64,000 bases of DNA from Brienomyrus brachyistius (Eukaryota > Chordata > Actinopteri > Osteoglossiformes > Mormyridae): NCBI RefSeq assembly GCF_023856365.1, contig NC_064555.1, forward strand, positions 12,613,754 through 12,677,753, given 5' to 3'. Positions within the stretch are counted from its first letter, which is position 1. The number at the start of each line of letters is the position of its first letter. Shown piece after piece: positions 47,421-60,242 of this stretch. A program made the position numbers and the translations under genes. Under the pieces are notes generated by a model. That model did not search any database. It saw only the letters and a program-made list of their open reading frames with translations, and was not told the DNA's origin.

Positions 47421-47589
47421 CAAGGTGAAGCAGGAGACATTGGGAACGACCAGAAACCAGTCAGGTAGAGGGCAGAAGTGACTTAATTGACTATGCTTCT
47501 TAATGACTGTAATGCCAGAGATGACCGTCAACTTATCAAAAAGTGCCTTATAAATCAGAGGATGACATCAAGTGACCTTCAATAGGAAT

Positions 47590-48105
47590 GGAAAACATAA
47601 AGTTTTTTGAGAGCTGTGTAGTATAACATTGAGTGCAGTATTCTGCGCTCTTACAGAACATACATGTACTTTAGCTGTTTGTTCTATTGGATGCTCTCTG
47701 AAATGCATTATATTACTGTACCATGTCACATACAGGCGTTACTGTGTGCTCCTATTCTGTAAAATGGATGGTTTGCTGTAATGCCATCAGTAATTCTATT
47801 ACTGTATTGCAGAACTGAAAGGGGACTAGCTAACGGAGGCAGAAGATGGCTATTCTCACAAGAGCAAGAGATGGCCATCGTCAATATGGTCATAGACAAC
47901 AATCTGATTCATTCGCATGAGATACATAGGAGACTTGTTGAGGATCAGGAAATATTCCAAGGCATTGATTCTGTCAGCATCTCAACAATTGACCGCATTT
48001 TTCGAAGGAACAGGTTGAGGCCTATCGTGTTCCTTTCAAAAAGAACTCTGATAGAGTCAAAGACGAACGCATGGAATATGTGCAAATATGGTTTTTCATA
48101 CCATA
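47590..48105 (+). pseudogene. Tc1/IS630-like transposase, 5' part, split by BovB-like element
   Basis: The plus frame 47810-48060 encodes a helix-turn-helix region (RGLANGGRRWLFSQEQEM, EIHRRLVEDQEIFQ, SVSISTIDRIFRRNRLRP). One base out of frame it continues as RVKDERMEYVQ up to about 48105. The expected next part (QHEFVF, leading to the first catalytic Asp) appears at about 51255, beyond the retrotransposon, so the insertion split this gene. It is inactive. Confidence 0.65.
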
Positions 48106-51100
48106 TTTGAGTATATTTATATATCTTGCGAAGTCGTGTCTGACCCATTGCAACCCCATGGGCAACGTTCCTCCACCATCCCCCGGAGTCCATTTAAGCT
48201 TAAACACCGACTGCTTTAGTGACTCTATCCAGCCACCTCATTCTTTGTCGTCCCCTTTCTTCATTTGCCCTCAATCTTTCCCAGCATTAGGCTATTCTCC
48301 AGTGAGTCCTTCCTTCTCATTTGGTGGCCAAAGTATTCCAGCTTCATCTTCGGATTCTGGCCTTCTTAGGAGCTGTCAGGGTTGATCTCCTTGCAGTCCA
48401 AGAGACTCTCAGGAGTCGTCTCCAGCACCACAGGTCAAAGTCCTCAATTCTTTGGCGCTCTGCCTTTCTTATGGTCCAACTTTCACAGCCATACATTGCA
48501 ACTTGGAAAACCATGGCCTTGACTATATGCACTTTTGTTGGCAAAGTGATGTCTCTGCTTTTTAGTATGATGTCTAATTTTGTCATACAGTAGCTTTCCT
48601 CCCCAGGAACAAGGGTCTTTTAATTTCTTGGCTGCAGTCCCCATCTGCAGTCATCTTGGAGCCCAGGAAAATAAAATCTGTCACTACCTCCATTCCTTCC
48701 CCATCTAATTGAGAGGGCTGGATGCCATGATCGTAGTTTTCTTAATGTTGAGTTTCAAACCAACTTTTGCACTCTCCTCCTTCACCCGCAACAGGGGACT
48801 CTTTAGTTCCTCTTCACTTTCTGCCATTAGAGTGGTATCATCTGCATATCTGAGGTTGTTGATAATTCTCCCTGCAATCTTAATTCCAATTTGTGATTCA
48901 TCTAGCACTGCCTTTCTCATGATGTGCTCTGCATATAAGTTAAATAGGCAAGGCGACAGTATACAGCCTTGCCGAACTCCTTTCTCAATTTTGAATCAGT
49001 GATTCCATGTCCAGTTCTCACTGTTGCTTCTTGACCCGCATACAGGTTTCTCAAGAGACAAATAAGATGGTCTGGTACTCCCATCTCTTCAAGAACTTGC
49101 CACAATTTGTTGTGCTCCACACAATCAAAGGCTTTGACATAGTCAATGAAACAGAAGTAGATGTTTTTCTGGAACTCTGTAGTTTTCTCCATGATCCAGC
49201 ATATATTGGAAATTTGATCTCTAGTTCCTCTGCCTCTTTGAAATCCTGCCTGTACTTCTGGAAGTTCTCGGTCCACATATTGCTGGAGTCTAGCTTGTAG
49301 GAGTTTGAGCATAACTTTGCTAGCTTGTGTAATGAGTGCAATGGTGCGGTAGTTTGAACATTCTTTGGCATTGCCCATCTTTGTAACTGGAATGTAAACT
49401 GATCTTTTCCAATCCTATGGCCACTGTTGAGTTTTCCAAATTTGCTGGCATATTGAGTGTAGCACTTTTACAGCATCATCTTTTAAAATTTTGAATAGAG
49501 CAATGAACAGCTGGAATATTGTCATAACCACTAGCTTTGTTGTTGCTTAGACTTCTTAAGGCCCATTTGACTTAACATTCCAGGATGTCTGGCCCCCTGT
49601 CAGTGACACCCCATCGTGGTTATCAGGTACGTTAAGCTCCTTCCTATGTAATTCTTCTGTATAATTTTGCCACCTCTTCTTAATGTCTTCTGCCGCTGTT
49701 AGGTCCCTGCAATTTTGGTCCTTTATCATGCCCATCTTTGCATGAAATGTCACCTTCACATCTCCAATTTTCTTGAAGAGATCTCTGGTCCTCCCTATTC
49801 TATTTCTTTCTTCTATTTGTTTACACTGTTCATTTAAGAAGGCATTCTTATATGGGGCGCCGTTTGTAAAGATAGCAAACATTTTTGTACTTGCCACTTT
49901 TTCAACATTTAGTGCAATTTTCTGACATTTAGCTACAAGTCAATGGTGTTGTGGATCATCAGGTTTTTTTGCTGTGTAAATTATGTTCAAAATTGTTCAT
50001 CATATGTAAATATAAATGGCTTGTCTATATATAAATATTAAATGTAAATGTTAAATATAAATGTTAAATGTAAATATAAATATAAATGTTAAATATAAAT
50101 GTTAAATGTAAATGTAAATATAAATGTTAAATATAAATGTTAAATGTAAATATAAATATAAATGTTAAATATAAATGTTAAATGTAGACTCTAAATGTTG
50201 AGAACGTATGCAAATTAGCCACGCCCATTTGAGTAAAATGGGCGGTACCGACGAGAGCGCAGATTAGGGCTGATGCGGGACAATATGGCGAATTCCGCTC
50301 ACTTAGAGGCCATAGAATGTGCAGTTTGAATGTGGTGTTAATTCTAGATGTTGTTATAGAGCTTCATAGAACTGGTCAACTTCATCCTCTTCAGCACCAG
50401 TGGTTGGGGCATAGACTTGGATTACTGTGATATTGAATGGTTTGCCTTGGATTCGAATTGAGATCATTCTGTCATTTTGGGTATTGTATCCCAGTACTAC
50501 TTTTCCTACTCTTTTATTAACTATGAAGGCTACTCCATTTCTTCTGATGGAATCTTGCCCACAGAAGTATACCTGATGGTCATCTGAATTAAATTCACCC
50601 ATTCCTGTCCATTTTAGTTCGCCGATTCCTAAAATGTCTATGTTCAGTCTTGTCATCTCTTGTTTGACCACGTCCAGCTTACCTTGATTCATGGATTTTA
50701 CATTCCAGGTTCCTATGGAGTAAAAATCATCAGACTTTCCTTTCACTTTCAGATACCTCCACCGCTGAGCGTCCTTTCGGCTTTGGTGCAGTCGTTTCAT
50801 TCTTATTGCCGCTACTAGTACCAGCCCTCTGCTCTTCCCCAGTAGCATATTGGACACCTTCCGCCCTGAGGGGCTCAACTTCCAGCGTCATATCATTTTG
50901 CCTTTTGGGTTTTCATGGCAAAGATACTAGAGTGGGTTGCTATTTCCTTCTCCATTTTGTTAGAGCTCTCTGCTATGGCCTGTCTGTCTTGAGTGGCCCT
51001 GCACGGTATAGCTCATAGCTTCATTCAGCTATGCAAGCCCGGTGGAAGGTCTATGACTGAGATCCCTACATCCGTATTCACCTCCTCCACGCTATGGAGG

Positions 51101-51240
51101 AGGCCTGTTCTGACATTACAGTTGAGGCTTGTCAGGGGTGGATTAGACATACAAGGGGTTTCCTACCCCCCTGCCTGGTTAGGGCTGATGTAGCCTGTGA
51201 TGTTGATGAGACTTTATGCCGTGACCCAGACCAGAGAAGG
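48106..51240 (-). mobile_element. BovB-like RTE-clade retrotransposon, degenerate
   Basis: Read on the minus strand: a BovB-like 5' region (51240-50900), endonuclease (about 50780-50357) with FYSIGTWNVKSMNQGKLD, LGIGELKWTGMGEFNSDDH and NDRMISIRIQGKPFNI, a foreign insert replacing some BovB sequence (about 50336-49880), a linker with EQCKQIEE and TRDLFKKI (49860-49620), then reverse transcriptase with GNAKECSNYRTIALI (49378), AGFQRGRGTRDQI and IDYVKAFDCVEHNKLW, YADDTTLMAESEEELKS (48850) and the C-terminal MYGCESWTIRKAERQRI and WCWRRLLRVSWTARRS (48500-48370). The 3' end carries CCCATGGGGTTGCAATGGGT and GTCAGACACGACTTCGC (48180-48120). Frameshifts and stops separate the pieces, so it is dead. 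The similarity to BovB from ruminants and squamates is high by memory of the family and should be measured. Confidence 0.85.
49896..50200 (-). repeat. AT-rich MITE-like insert inside the BovB-like element
   Basis: Left end CTTTTTCAACATTTAGTG and right end (reversed) CGTTCTCAACATTTAGAG suggest short terminal inverted repeats around TCAACATTTAG. The body consists of (TAAATGTTAAATATAAA)n. It is the reversed counterpart of 21521-21720. Positions 50200-50336 are also foreign to BovB and unassigned. Confidence 0.6.
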
Positions 51241-51307
51241 GATGCTGATTCAGCATGAGTTTGTTTTTTTGTTTTGTTACAGTAATGTTTTCAATGACCT
51301 ATTGATA

Positions 51308-52924
51308 TTTACAGTTTTTCCCAATCATTTTAACGCATGTCTCAATACCATGTCCACTTTTTCAAAACAATTAATACATGCACCATACCATTGGACTATG
51401 TAAGCTAAACTATGTACACTTTTGCATTGCATTGACACATTATGCATTCAATCATCACTTCCCCAAAATTCCAATACTTCTCTCAGTCATTGTTCGCCAC
51501 CAGCAAAACTTTGTACAACTACAGCCGATTTTTTAGATGTTTTGATAATCTGTTCAAAACAGTTAACTTTCAGGACAAAACCTACTGAAATTCAGAGCAT
51601 TGTAAATTGAAATATGCTGCATTCTGACAGACAAAGGACACTAATTACTTGCACTAACACAAATAATTATGCTTTTATCAGAAATTTCGTAATTCTGTTT
51701 TTGTTTGCTGCTTTGTTACCATTTATACAAATGAGATCATGGAGTTTCTCTTTCCTTTTTGCATCGCAACACAATGTATTCTGTGCAAAAACAGTGGGTA
51801 TGGCAACACATATATTACAGTAAAGCATTTACAGTTATTCATTTAGCAGGCACTTTTACCCAAAGCGACTTACAGTGAAGTACTGTAACTACAGGGACAG
51901 TCCCGCTGGAGCAAGTTGGGGTCAAATGCCTTGCTCAGGGGCACAATGGTGGCAGCCCCCTTGGGCGTGAACTCACAGTCTTCCGGTGTTCCTAATGGGA
52001 GCCCAGCCAGATCCCTAACCCATAGACCACCACCATCCCCCTAGATCACCACCAAGCGTTTTACAATGCTTGAAGCTGGAAAGCTGAATGAAAACAACCA
52101 CCTGCCTGTAATTAGAGCTAAGCACCTATCTAGGAATTTGTGTGGTTAGTGCCAGTTTGCCATATGTACAAAAGGGGCCATCTTTGGATTGGCATGTTCC
52201 ATTGCCATTTTTCTTTAGTTAGTGAAAATGGATGCCGCAAGAGGCAGAGGAAGAGCAAGAAGACATCAGCTGAGAGGAAGAACCATGTTTACTGATGAAA
52301 TCACAGCCACAGTGATTGAGATTTTTTCAGGAATTTTTTTCCTTGAGGTATTGCGAGACAAAATATTCAGTTTGATGTCGATGAAAATTTATGGTCAAAT
52401 GTAAAGGACTGAATGGATTAGGCCAGGTCAACAGTGTACTTAACTGTATACAGTGAAACTTTGCTATTTGGCGTTTTTGGGGGTTTTTTTGTATTGAATG
52501 TAATGTACTTTCAGTAGGTGCTTGTAATGTATTTTTCTTTTCCAGTGTACTGTGCAGCTGAATATTTACTGTATTATTTGTTGTATTACAATGTTTACTG
52601 TAAAAAATGTCATATGCTTTCTTTTATTCTGCAATAAACATTGTGTGAAAATATAGGATACAACAGCACATCGTGTATATGCATTTTGCAGTGCTTCAAG
52701 TTGTTTGTGTTTTTTCAGGCATTGTACTTTGTGTGAGAAACTCGTCTTGTGAGAGAGTGCATGTGCTATAGTTTTGGGTGTGAAGCGTTTTGGTGGTTTT
52801 AGTGCATTTTGCACCGAAAGTTAACTGATATGCTCAGGTGTTTGTAAAGTTCACAGTGTGAAATGTTTTGAAAAAGTGGACATAGTATTGAAACAAGTGT
52901 GAAATGATTGGAAAAAACTGAAAT
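51308..52924 (+). mobile_element. Tc1-like element with about 60-bp inverted repeats
   Basis: The left end CAGTTTTTCCCAATCATTTT (51312) continues to TGTCCACTTTTTCAAAACA. The right end, read in reverse from 52915, gives CAGTTTTTTCCAATCATTTC and then TGTCCACTTTTTCAAAACA, so the ends are inverted repeats over about 60 bp. Inside, 52229-52330 encodes a transposase-like N-terminus (AARGRGRARRHQLRGRTMFTD, EITATVIE) that soon breaks. A reversed SINE (about 51840-52060) is inserted. It is non-autonomous and lies inside the remains of the split Tc1-like transposase. Confidence 0.75.
51840..52060 (-). mobile_element. tRNA-type SINE, reverse orientation
   Basis: It contains TTTTACCCAAAGCGACTTAC and a GCTCAGGGGCACAATGG segment, the standard 3' and middle motifs of a widespread fish SINE, read on the minus strand. 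Related pieces lie at 2040-2090, 34425-34690 and 54010-54250. Confidence 0.6.
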
Positions 52925-53400
52925 ATTGGTAATTTCATGTATTGCATTCTATGTTCTTTATCCGTTGCATGTTTTTACTGCTGATTTAATTTTTCACTCA
53001 GTTTCGGCTTATGACTACAGTACATCAAGGAATTAAATAATCATGGAAATGTATAGGCGATGTGTCTTTATATAGTGTGTGTCATGTAGAGAGTTTGTTC
53101 TGGGGAAAACCACAAGTGCCATTATTCATTGCAGTAACAGGAGGTATTTTGAACTGATCTCGCTAGTGTGTAATTCCTATTTTGTAGTGTATATGTATTT
53201 GATGCCTTTTGTGTGATTACTGAAGGCAGAGTTTGGTTTAGATGTAGGATTACACGGTTTTGATTGGAGAGTTTGTTTTTGACCTGAACAGTGGAAGTTT
53301 CAGTAGCTGAGTGAGCAGTTAAGCATTTGTGTTTGAAGTTTTGGGAAATTGAGGCCGAATTTAAAGAAATGTGTTTTAGCAATCGAGAAAAACTGCAAAT
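52925..53400. other. Remainder of the split Tc1-like element
   Basis: The stretch is T/G-rich and ends with GAGAAAAACTGCAAATGA at about 53384-53401, resembling a Tc1-type terminus. The MHC-unit sequence resumes at 53401. No gene is seen. Confidence 0.4.
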
Positions 53401-54546
53401 GATGTCATGCAATACAGGCTTAAACTGATGAGCATTTATAAGAAAACATGGTCAGTAACGTATAATTAAAAAATTTTCTATTAAACACTGCAAAACTTGC
53501 ATGTTAAAATTTAAATATATAAAGGTCTGTTATTCAAGAGTTAGAAACAACCTTTTAAGCACAACTGAATGTCTGTATTGTCACTAAATTCCATCTTGTC
53601 AGTATTTTTCCTTCCATCCATATCTGCTTATTAGTACAGGGTCACAGGGATCCGGCTGGATATCCCAGCATGCACCGGGGCACAGAGCACCCTGGATGGG
53701 ATGCTGGTTCATTGCAGAGTTACACTCACACACTAAGGATGGTTTAGATGAACAAATTTATCTAATTACATAAATAAATAAAAACATTTAACAAACATCA
53801 TCTGGACTGAGTCAGATAGTAAACTGATTTAAAGAAATTAAGGTTAAAAATTAAATTATTTCCGGCTCTTCTGGCTACATATTTCAACAAAATCCAAAAA
53901 CACCTTTGTTTCTATGCATCATCTTTATTATCCCAGTTCAGACGGAATATTTACATACAATGTGATACAAATTTCTGTTTATCAAAATTCCAGAATTATT
54001 TACAGCTTTTTATTCAGTAGACATTTTAGTCCAAAATGACGCATCTGTTCATGATTACAGAATTAAACCACATTCTGTCATTTGATATGTACATTTACTT
54101 ATTTACAAACATGTCTGCGCAAAGTGAAGCAGAATGAAGGATCAGAGCGCAGGGTCACACTGTCCCTGGAGCCGTGAGGGTAAAGGGCCTTGCTGAAGAA
54201 CCCGAGTGCATCACTGTGTCAGACACTGGATTCGAACTGGCAACCTTCCAATCGCAGGCACAGAGTCCTAAAAACAGAGGCACACAGCAGCCAACAAAAG
54301 TGCCCCCCTCACTCTCCTATTAGACACACATCCTGGTCAGAGCAAAACCATTTATCCAGCCCCCTGGGGCAGTGTTTGGGGATAAGGGCCAGGGGAGATA
54401 TGATACTTTGCAGGACACAGGATTTGAACCGGCAACCATCTGGGCATTGATGTCCAACGTAGAGAACCATACAACCTTCTCCGAAGGTATGTCCCACGGT
54501 AACGGGACTTACTGTGACATCATGGAGGATGGACTCATGCTTTTGG
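53401..54546. other. 3' flank of copy D
   Basis: 53401-54240 matches 33797-34660. It contains reversed SINE pieces at about 53611-53737 and 54010-54250, and another with a reversed B box (GATTTGAACCGGCAACC) at about 54360-54475. No gene is seen. Confidence 0.6.
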
Positions 54547-57500
54547 TTACAGTTGGCTGGAGTTCTCAGAATCAGTGCCAGACGCTACAGTGAAAAACCC
54601 AAAGATAAAAAGTCACAGGGTTTGGTTATATTCTATACATACATACTAAAGGACTTCAGGCAATTTATTCAAGGCAATATTTCCATTTAAATCAATTTTA
54701 AACTTAAATGCTCTTTATACACATATTCAGTCTTGGCAACAGCAATACAGGGTAACAATACTCACTGCCGGCTCTCCTATAGCCTGAAACACAGAGGGAC
54801 ACAGAGTCAGACACAGGCACTCAGACTCTGTGCATCATTCGGGTGTCAGAGGCCCCAGTTTAATGACTGTGTGCAGTTACATGCTTTTAAACATGTCACT
54901 TGTATTTCAGTGTGGATGCCATTGTTCTCTGTGTCTGTCGGCTTTTCTGTTACCTGTCCTGCTCCTCCTCCACAACACGACCCCAGTGACAACAGCAATG
55001 AGAGCCAGAGCAGCAGCCACACAGCCGACGATGATGCCCCAGGAAACGCCTCCTAAAATAAAGTTAAAGCACCATGTTCACCCCTGACAGTGACGCCCAT
55101 CAGCTGCTCTCTCTCATTACTGTGTCGCTGCTCCTCTTACCCTGATTGGTCCTTATGTTCTTCTCCTCCAGCAGCACAGCAATGTCATTTTGAAGGCTCT
55201 TGTGCTGCACGACACAGCTGTAGCTGTTCCTCTTCCAGTCCTCAGGCTTCACCGTGAGTTTTGATGTGATCTGGAATGTTCCGTCACCATTTGGCAGGGT
55301 CTCCCCCACCTCCACATCACTGTGCATGTCCACTCCATCTTTCTGCCAGGTCACCATGATCCCTTTGGGGAAGAAGCCGGTTGCGTGGCAGGTGACAGGA
55401 GAGGAGGGGTCCTTCTGCAGCAGAGACACCTCAGGGCGGACTTGGGGAGAAAGACAAAAACATCCATAAATGAAACGTTACACTTCATCACCAGCAATCT
55501 CTCCTGTAAATACATAATGTGATTAATAATCGACACATTTTAGCTGTAAGCCTGCATCAGGACAGGGACAGCTGTACCCCCCAACCCCCTCCCCGGCTGT
55601 ATTTCTTAGTATTCCTGACAGGAAGGTGTTAATGATCTAATACCATCTAATGCTGCTGATTGTGAGAGTCACTCCAGGTGGGACGGCAGACAGAAGCACG
55701 AGGTTGGGGGGGGGGGGGGGCAGGTTAATGACAAAAGCCTCAGGATTACTGCACCTGTCCTCTCCAGTGTGTTACAGCCTGACACTCAGTGTATCTGCTA
55801 AGCAGGACAGCCCCAGTCCCAGGCCTGCTGTACTGTACCTGTCCGCTCCAATGTGCTCTTCCCGTAGCTCACATACTTCTTGAGCCACTCAGTGCAGATC
55901 TTGGTGAAATAATATTTTTCTTCTCCAAGACCCTCTCTGTCATGATCCCACTTCTGTTTGGTAGGAACCGCCTGCTGCACTGGAGCCACAAAGCTCATGG
56001 TCTTGAAATCCAATGCAATGAAGTCGCTCCCATCATAGCCATACTCATCATGAGCATCTGTGACCCCAGTTTCATCATTCCACTCACAGCCATAAATATT
56101 CTGATATGTATGAATACCTGCACAGGAAGAAGAGAGAATTAGCAGGCAGGTTTGATGCGGTTTCAAACAGGCCTGTCAGCAGCTCCTCACTCTCAGCATC
56201 CTACACGTACTTTGCAGCATTAAATGACATTAAATTCATACACGTTCTGGAAACTGCACTAGAGCAGCTGAGAGGTGAACTTCCCCAGCACCCATCCTGT
56301 ATACCTCAGAGCTTCAGCGTCAGTCTGTGAGCACAGTGTTACTCTATAAGCTCTGTGTATAAAGGACAGAGGCTCTTGATGCCTCCTCAGAATGACGACG
56401 TCCTCACAGTTTGTCAATGAGGGCTGATCATGGACAAAACAGAGGCCGAGTGAGGAATTCCTACATTTACATGGGGGCAGGTGCTGGGGGACAAACCCAC
56501 AAATGGTGTGAATTTGCATGCTATGTCTGATGCAAAAATACCAGCAGCTTCTCTAAAGGACAGACTATGTCTTGAGCTTCTCTGACACTGAAGTGTGCTG
56601 AGACCCATCAGGCAGTGACATGTTCCATAGCATGTAACTGCACACAGTCAGAGTATAAATACTGAACGCAGCTCGGGCCACACGCCACATGCAGACAGTA
56701 TATATCAGGTTTGCTTTTTCTTGGCCCGGTTGCAGTGGTTTCATTTATGCATTTAGACAACTGTGCTGTTGTCCAAATTGTACAGAAAATAAACAGAAAA
56801 CTGGCCAAAAAAATCAAATAGAATAAATGTGCAAGTTGTCTGTTTACAGCTGCCTTGTGATTTAATAACTGAGAAAGGCACTAATTGGCTACAGCATAAA
56901 ATTTTTAAAATAAGGTCAATTCCATTAAATTTGGCTGAAGCACAATATGAAAATACTGATGTCATAGTGTGGAAATTAAAGCCCGTTCTTAGTCATACAT
57001 AATAATATAATTCTCCTGCACAGAAAATCATCAGAATTACATACGGTATCAATTCAATGAAATATGCAAAAAATATAATATACAAAATTTCATTGTACAT
57101 CTATGCGATGACAATAAAAGGCATTCTATTCTATTCTAAATGTACTTTTCTAAAAAAATAAAAATAAGAAAATGCACACCCTTGCCCTACAACAACGTGT
57201 CCATTAAGCACTACGGTGTTTTAATACATTTAGTGTGAGCAGAGTGTTCAGATAAGCATTAGGGGTGTAACAATTCTCCAAATCCATGGTTCAGGTCAGA
57301 CCTCGATTTCTGAGCCACAGTTTGTTTCATATCCTCAGTGGTTGTTTGTTTGTTTTTTTGTGGGGTGAACACAAAAAAATGGGGAGAAAAATTCTGGGCG
57401 TTAATGAATCGCTAGCAATTTGGAACACTGAACCGAAGAACACTAAACAACATGTTTAACGTCACGTAAAATAACCATGTAAACAAAAGTAAAGTAAAAT

Positions 57501-59530
57501 GCTATGCTTTACTGCAGGAGAGGCCAATCTTATCCGCAAAGAGCCAGTGTGTATGCAGGTTTTTGGGGTAACCTTTACGTCAGCTGTTCAAACCCAGGTG
57601 TGAGGACTCTTCAGCCAATCAGTCCTTTTGCGGATAAGATTGGCCACCCGTGCTTTACTGGATAACCAGAATGTTCCTACACCGCTGACTGAATGTGGCC
57701 AGGGTCTCTGCCATCTCAGGGTTATTGTCCATCTTGATATAATGAAACCAGCCTAGCTTTGGACTAAAATAGTGACGTCACACATGCAGTTGGAAGACGA
57801 TAAAATAGGTGTCATGTATAAAATTAACAAAATATACAGCTTTCCCTAATTTTAAATGGAACAGTAATTTAGTGATTTACATGTGTCACAGTGTTAATTG
57901 TGAAATGAAAAATTAGTTTTTAACATTTGTAACATAATGAGAGCTCAAGAGGCTGCATCTACCACTGGTGATTGGGGTGTTTATCGTGGTTCCATCTTTC
58001 AGAACAGCAAACACGACATTCTGAATGTTTATACTGTGGTCTGGATCTGAGTGTCAGGAATATTACACCACTAACAAACATGTTACAGTGTCAGGATCAC
58101 TGTGGTAAACATGCACCACTTACCTTCTGAGTGATTAAAGCGTTTCTTTGCCACTTCGATGCTCTTTTTCATCACACCCTCTGCATACCAGCTATACTGA
58201 TTCTGCTGTTCCCAGTAATCAGGCCCCTCAGACTGCTCTAACCATCGCTGGCGGGGAGTCACTTTGCGTATTTTGCTGTCATAGTAATCGATGGGCTCCC
58301 CATTTACCAACCCCACAGATACAAAGTCTGGGAAGTCAGGTATCCCTGACGTGCTGGTGTAGACATACTGTAGGGAGTGTGTCACTAGGAAAACAAAACA
58401 ATTATTGCAAGTTATACAGCTGGGATCTCTCTACATTTACCCTACGTTTTTTTGTATTATTTTCTATTTTACTATAGTGGAATGCAATACAGGCTACATT
58501 GTGAATACAGGGATACCTGCATGTGAATTAATACTTATAAAAAACTAATGAAATCTATGTCATGTTCCAGGTTTGCTGGTTGAAACTTGAAACTATCTAG
58601 CAACTTCCACCTAGTAATTCCATACTTCTTCATAAAATCTGAGGTAAAAACTACTGAAAGCCATTAGTGGTTTACAAATCTTGTCACCAGTCTTAAAGCA
58701 TTTATTAACTCATTAATGACATGACTGGCTCTTGCTGACACTCTTAACCAGTTGCAAAATATAACCACACGACGTCACGCTGACTTTGTGGCTTTTGCGC
58801 TATTTCTCAATGTCTAATTATATGTGTTTTTTAATCTATCGAGCTTGAGCTAACTACTGCTATAACTGTCTCTTAAATGTACTGTCACATCACTGACGCC
58901 TAACAGACCGGCTACATTCGCACAATCACGCCGGTCTCTACGAGAAGAAGCTGGGTCTTTTGATATATAAATCATATCATACAAAACTAAAGTAAGAATA
59001 ATAATGAAAATATCTACTAACATATCCCGTGTCTAACATATCCATGTTAATTGGGTAAATATAACCAAATTAGTAACATACCAAATAAAACACAGTACAT
59101 CAATTCATATTCCAAACTATATTTAAAGCCAACCAACAAGGCAGAAAGTCAGTACATCTAAAGTTTTAAGGTATTAAGCAGGAGCGGCGGTCAGCACAGC
59201 CTTTCCCGAGCTGAAGCCCAGGCGTCTCCGCTGAAATGGGGCCTCAACTTAAATTGTTAGTATAATTTTAACCCCACCAATGGCCAGTAACAAAATCATC
59301 ACAATAATCACACGGCACATCAAAATATTAAAGTATAGTTTTTTTTAAATACAAAACACATGCTTAAAAACTGAGTAATGAAAGCAAACACCAGTGTCAG
59401 GCAAGACAGCACAACCCTTCGTCTCACTTTAGAATGGCGTTTTAAAGCAAATGAATATTTATCAAAACCTACCTGCAAATGTGCAGTTAATGTAAAAAAG
59501 TATTAGAATGAAAATGCCAACTTTCCGCAT
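54547..59530 (-). CDS. MHC class I U-lineage heavy chain, copy D (complete, classical-type)
   Basis: Seven exons join in one frame: 59530-59473 signal peptide (MRKVGIFILILFYINCTFA), 58384-58124 alpha-1, 56117-55839 alpha-2, 55440-55141 alpha-3, 55052-54954 transmembrane, 54783-54766 and 54584-54547 tail. All have GT/AG borders and equal phase; the product is about 350 aa. Residues that hold peptide ends in classical molecules are all present by alignment to human numbering: Tyr7, Tyr59, Arg84 (fish equivalent of Tyr84), Thr143, Lys146, Trp147, Tyr159 and Tyr171. The Asn86 sequon (NHS), the alpha-2 and alpha-3 cysteine pairs and a hydrophobic transmembrane stretch ending LWRRRSR are also kept. 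The tail stops at TSGTDSENSSQL, four residues short of the other copies, because of a TAA. The upstream X1-X2-Y module is the best in the window. It is the most credible classical presenting gene here; expression is not shown by sequence alone. Confidence 0.93.
57522..57645. mobile_element. MITE with perfect 19-bp inverted repeats, intron 2 of copy D
   Basis: GGCCAATCTTATCCGCAAA (57522-57540) recurs exactly inverted at 57627-57645. The 124-bp element has no coding capacity. Confidence 0.9.
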
Positions 59531-59689
59531 GATGGTGGGAGCGGGGGGTTCCCGAAGGAGGGAATCAAACCCCCCATCACCTTCAGTATGTGATACCGGG
59601 ACACAACATTGACCACAATGGGTTGTATTCCGGTTGCATTTCTTTCAGAGCAAAAAAATATAACATTAGGCGTGGTGAGACCTTTTCCA

Positions 59690-59732
59690 CCAATAGCAAG
59701 CAAGAGAGGACCTGACGTCATAAATCTCTAGG
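59690..59732 (-). promoter_or_regulatory. X1-X2-Y class I promoter module of copy D
   Basis: Read toward the gene: X1-like CCTAGAGATTTA (59732-59721), directly followed by a perfect X2/CRE box TGACGTCA (59720-59713), 18 bp, then a CCAAT Y box (59694-59690), about 160 bp upstream of the start codon. Order, spacing and orientation fit the vertebrate MHC SXY enhanceosome (RFX, CREB/ATF, NF-Y). A TATA-like TATATTTTTT lies about 30 bp further downstream. Confidence 0.85.
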
Positions 59733-60242
59733 ACACCTAGAAATGCAGAGGTTTCTATTCGAAACCAAAATTAATCTGACTCAAGATGTTTTGGGAAATT
59801 AGGTTTAATATATCATTGAGTTTATCATGGCAAAAAATATATATGGTAGTTTCAATACAATAGGCTACTCCAACACAACATTAAATATACTGGTTTGATT
59901 TCATGCACGTTTGTATAAATTATCGGGATATTAGGTGATACATTTTGTATAGAGTATATTGTTATCACTGTACTATGGAGCAGAATTCCTGTCACCTTGA
60001 AATGCAAAGACGACATCAGCATGCGCGGAAAAACAATCGACACAACGTATTGTTTATAGTGCGCAGCACGCAGGAAGGGAAATTATACAACGCATAACGG
60101 GAAAACGCTTCATGTGGCTTAATGTTCCAAAACTGCGACCAATAATCACCAAATTTCTCGCAGACATATCTGGTCATAAAGACTTTCACCTGACAAAAAA
60201 TCTAATCCAAAATACTAGCAATATGGAGTATGATAATATGAT
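59733..60242. other. Upstream flank of copy D
   Basis: The first 100 bp share GTTTCTATTCGAAACCAA and the TCAAGATGTT block with copies A and C. No other feature is seen. Confidence 0.5.
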
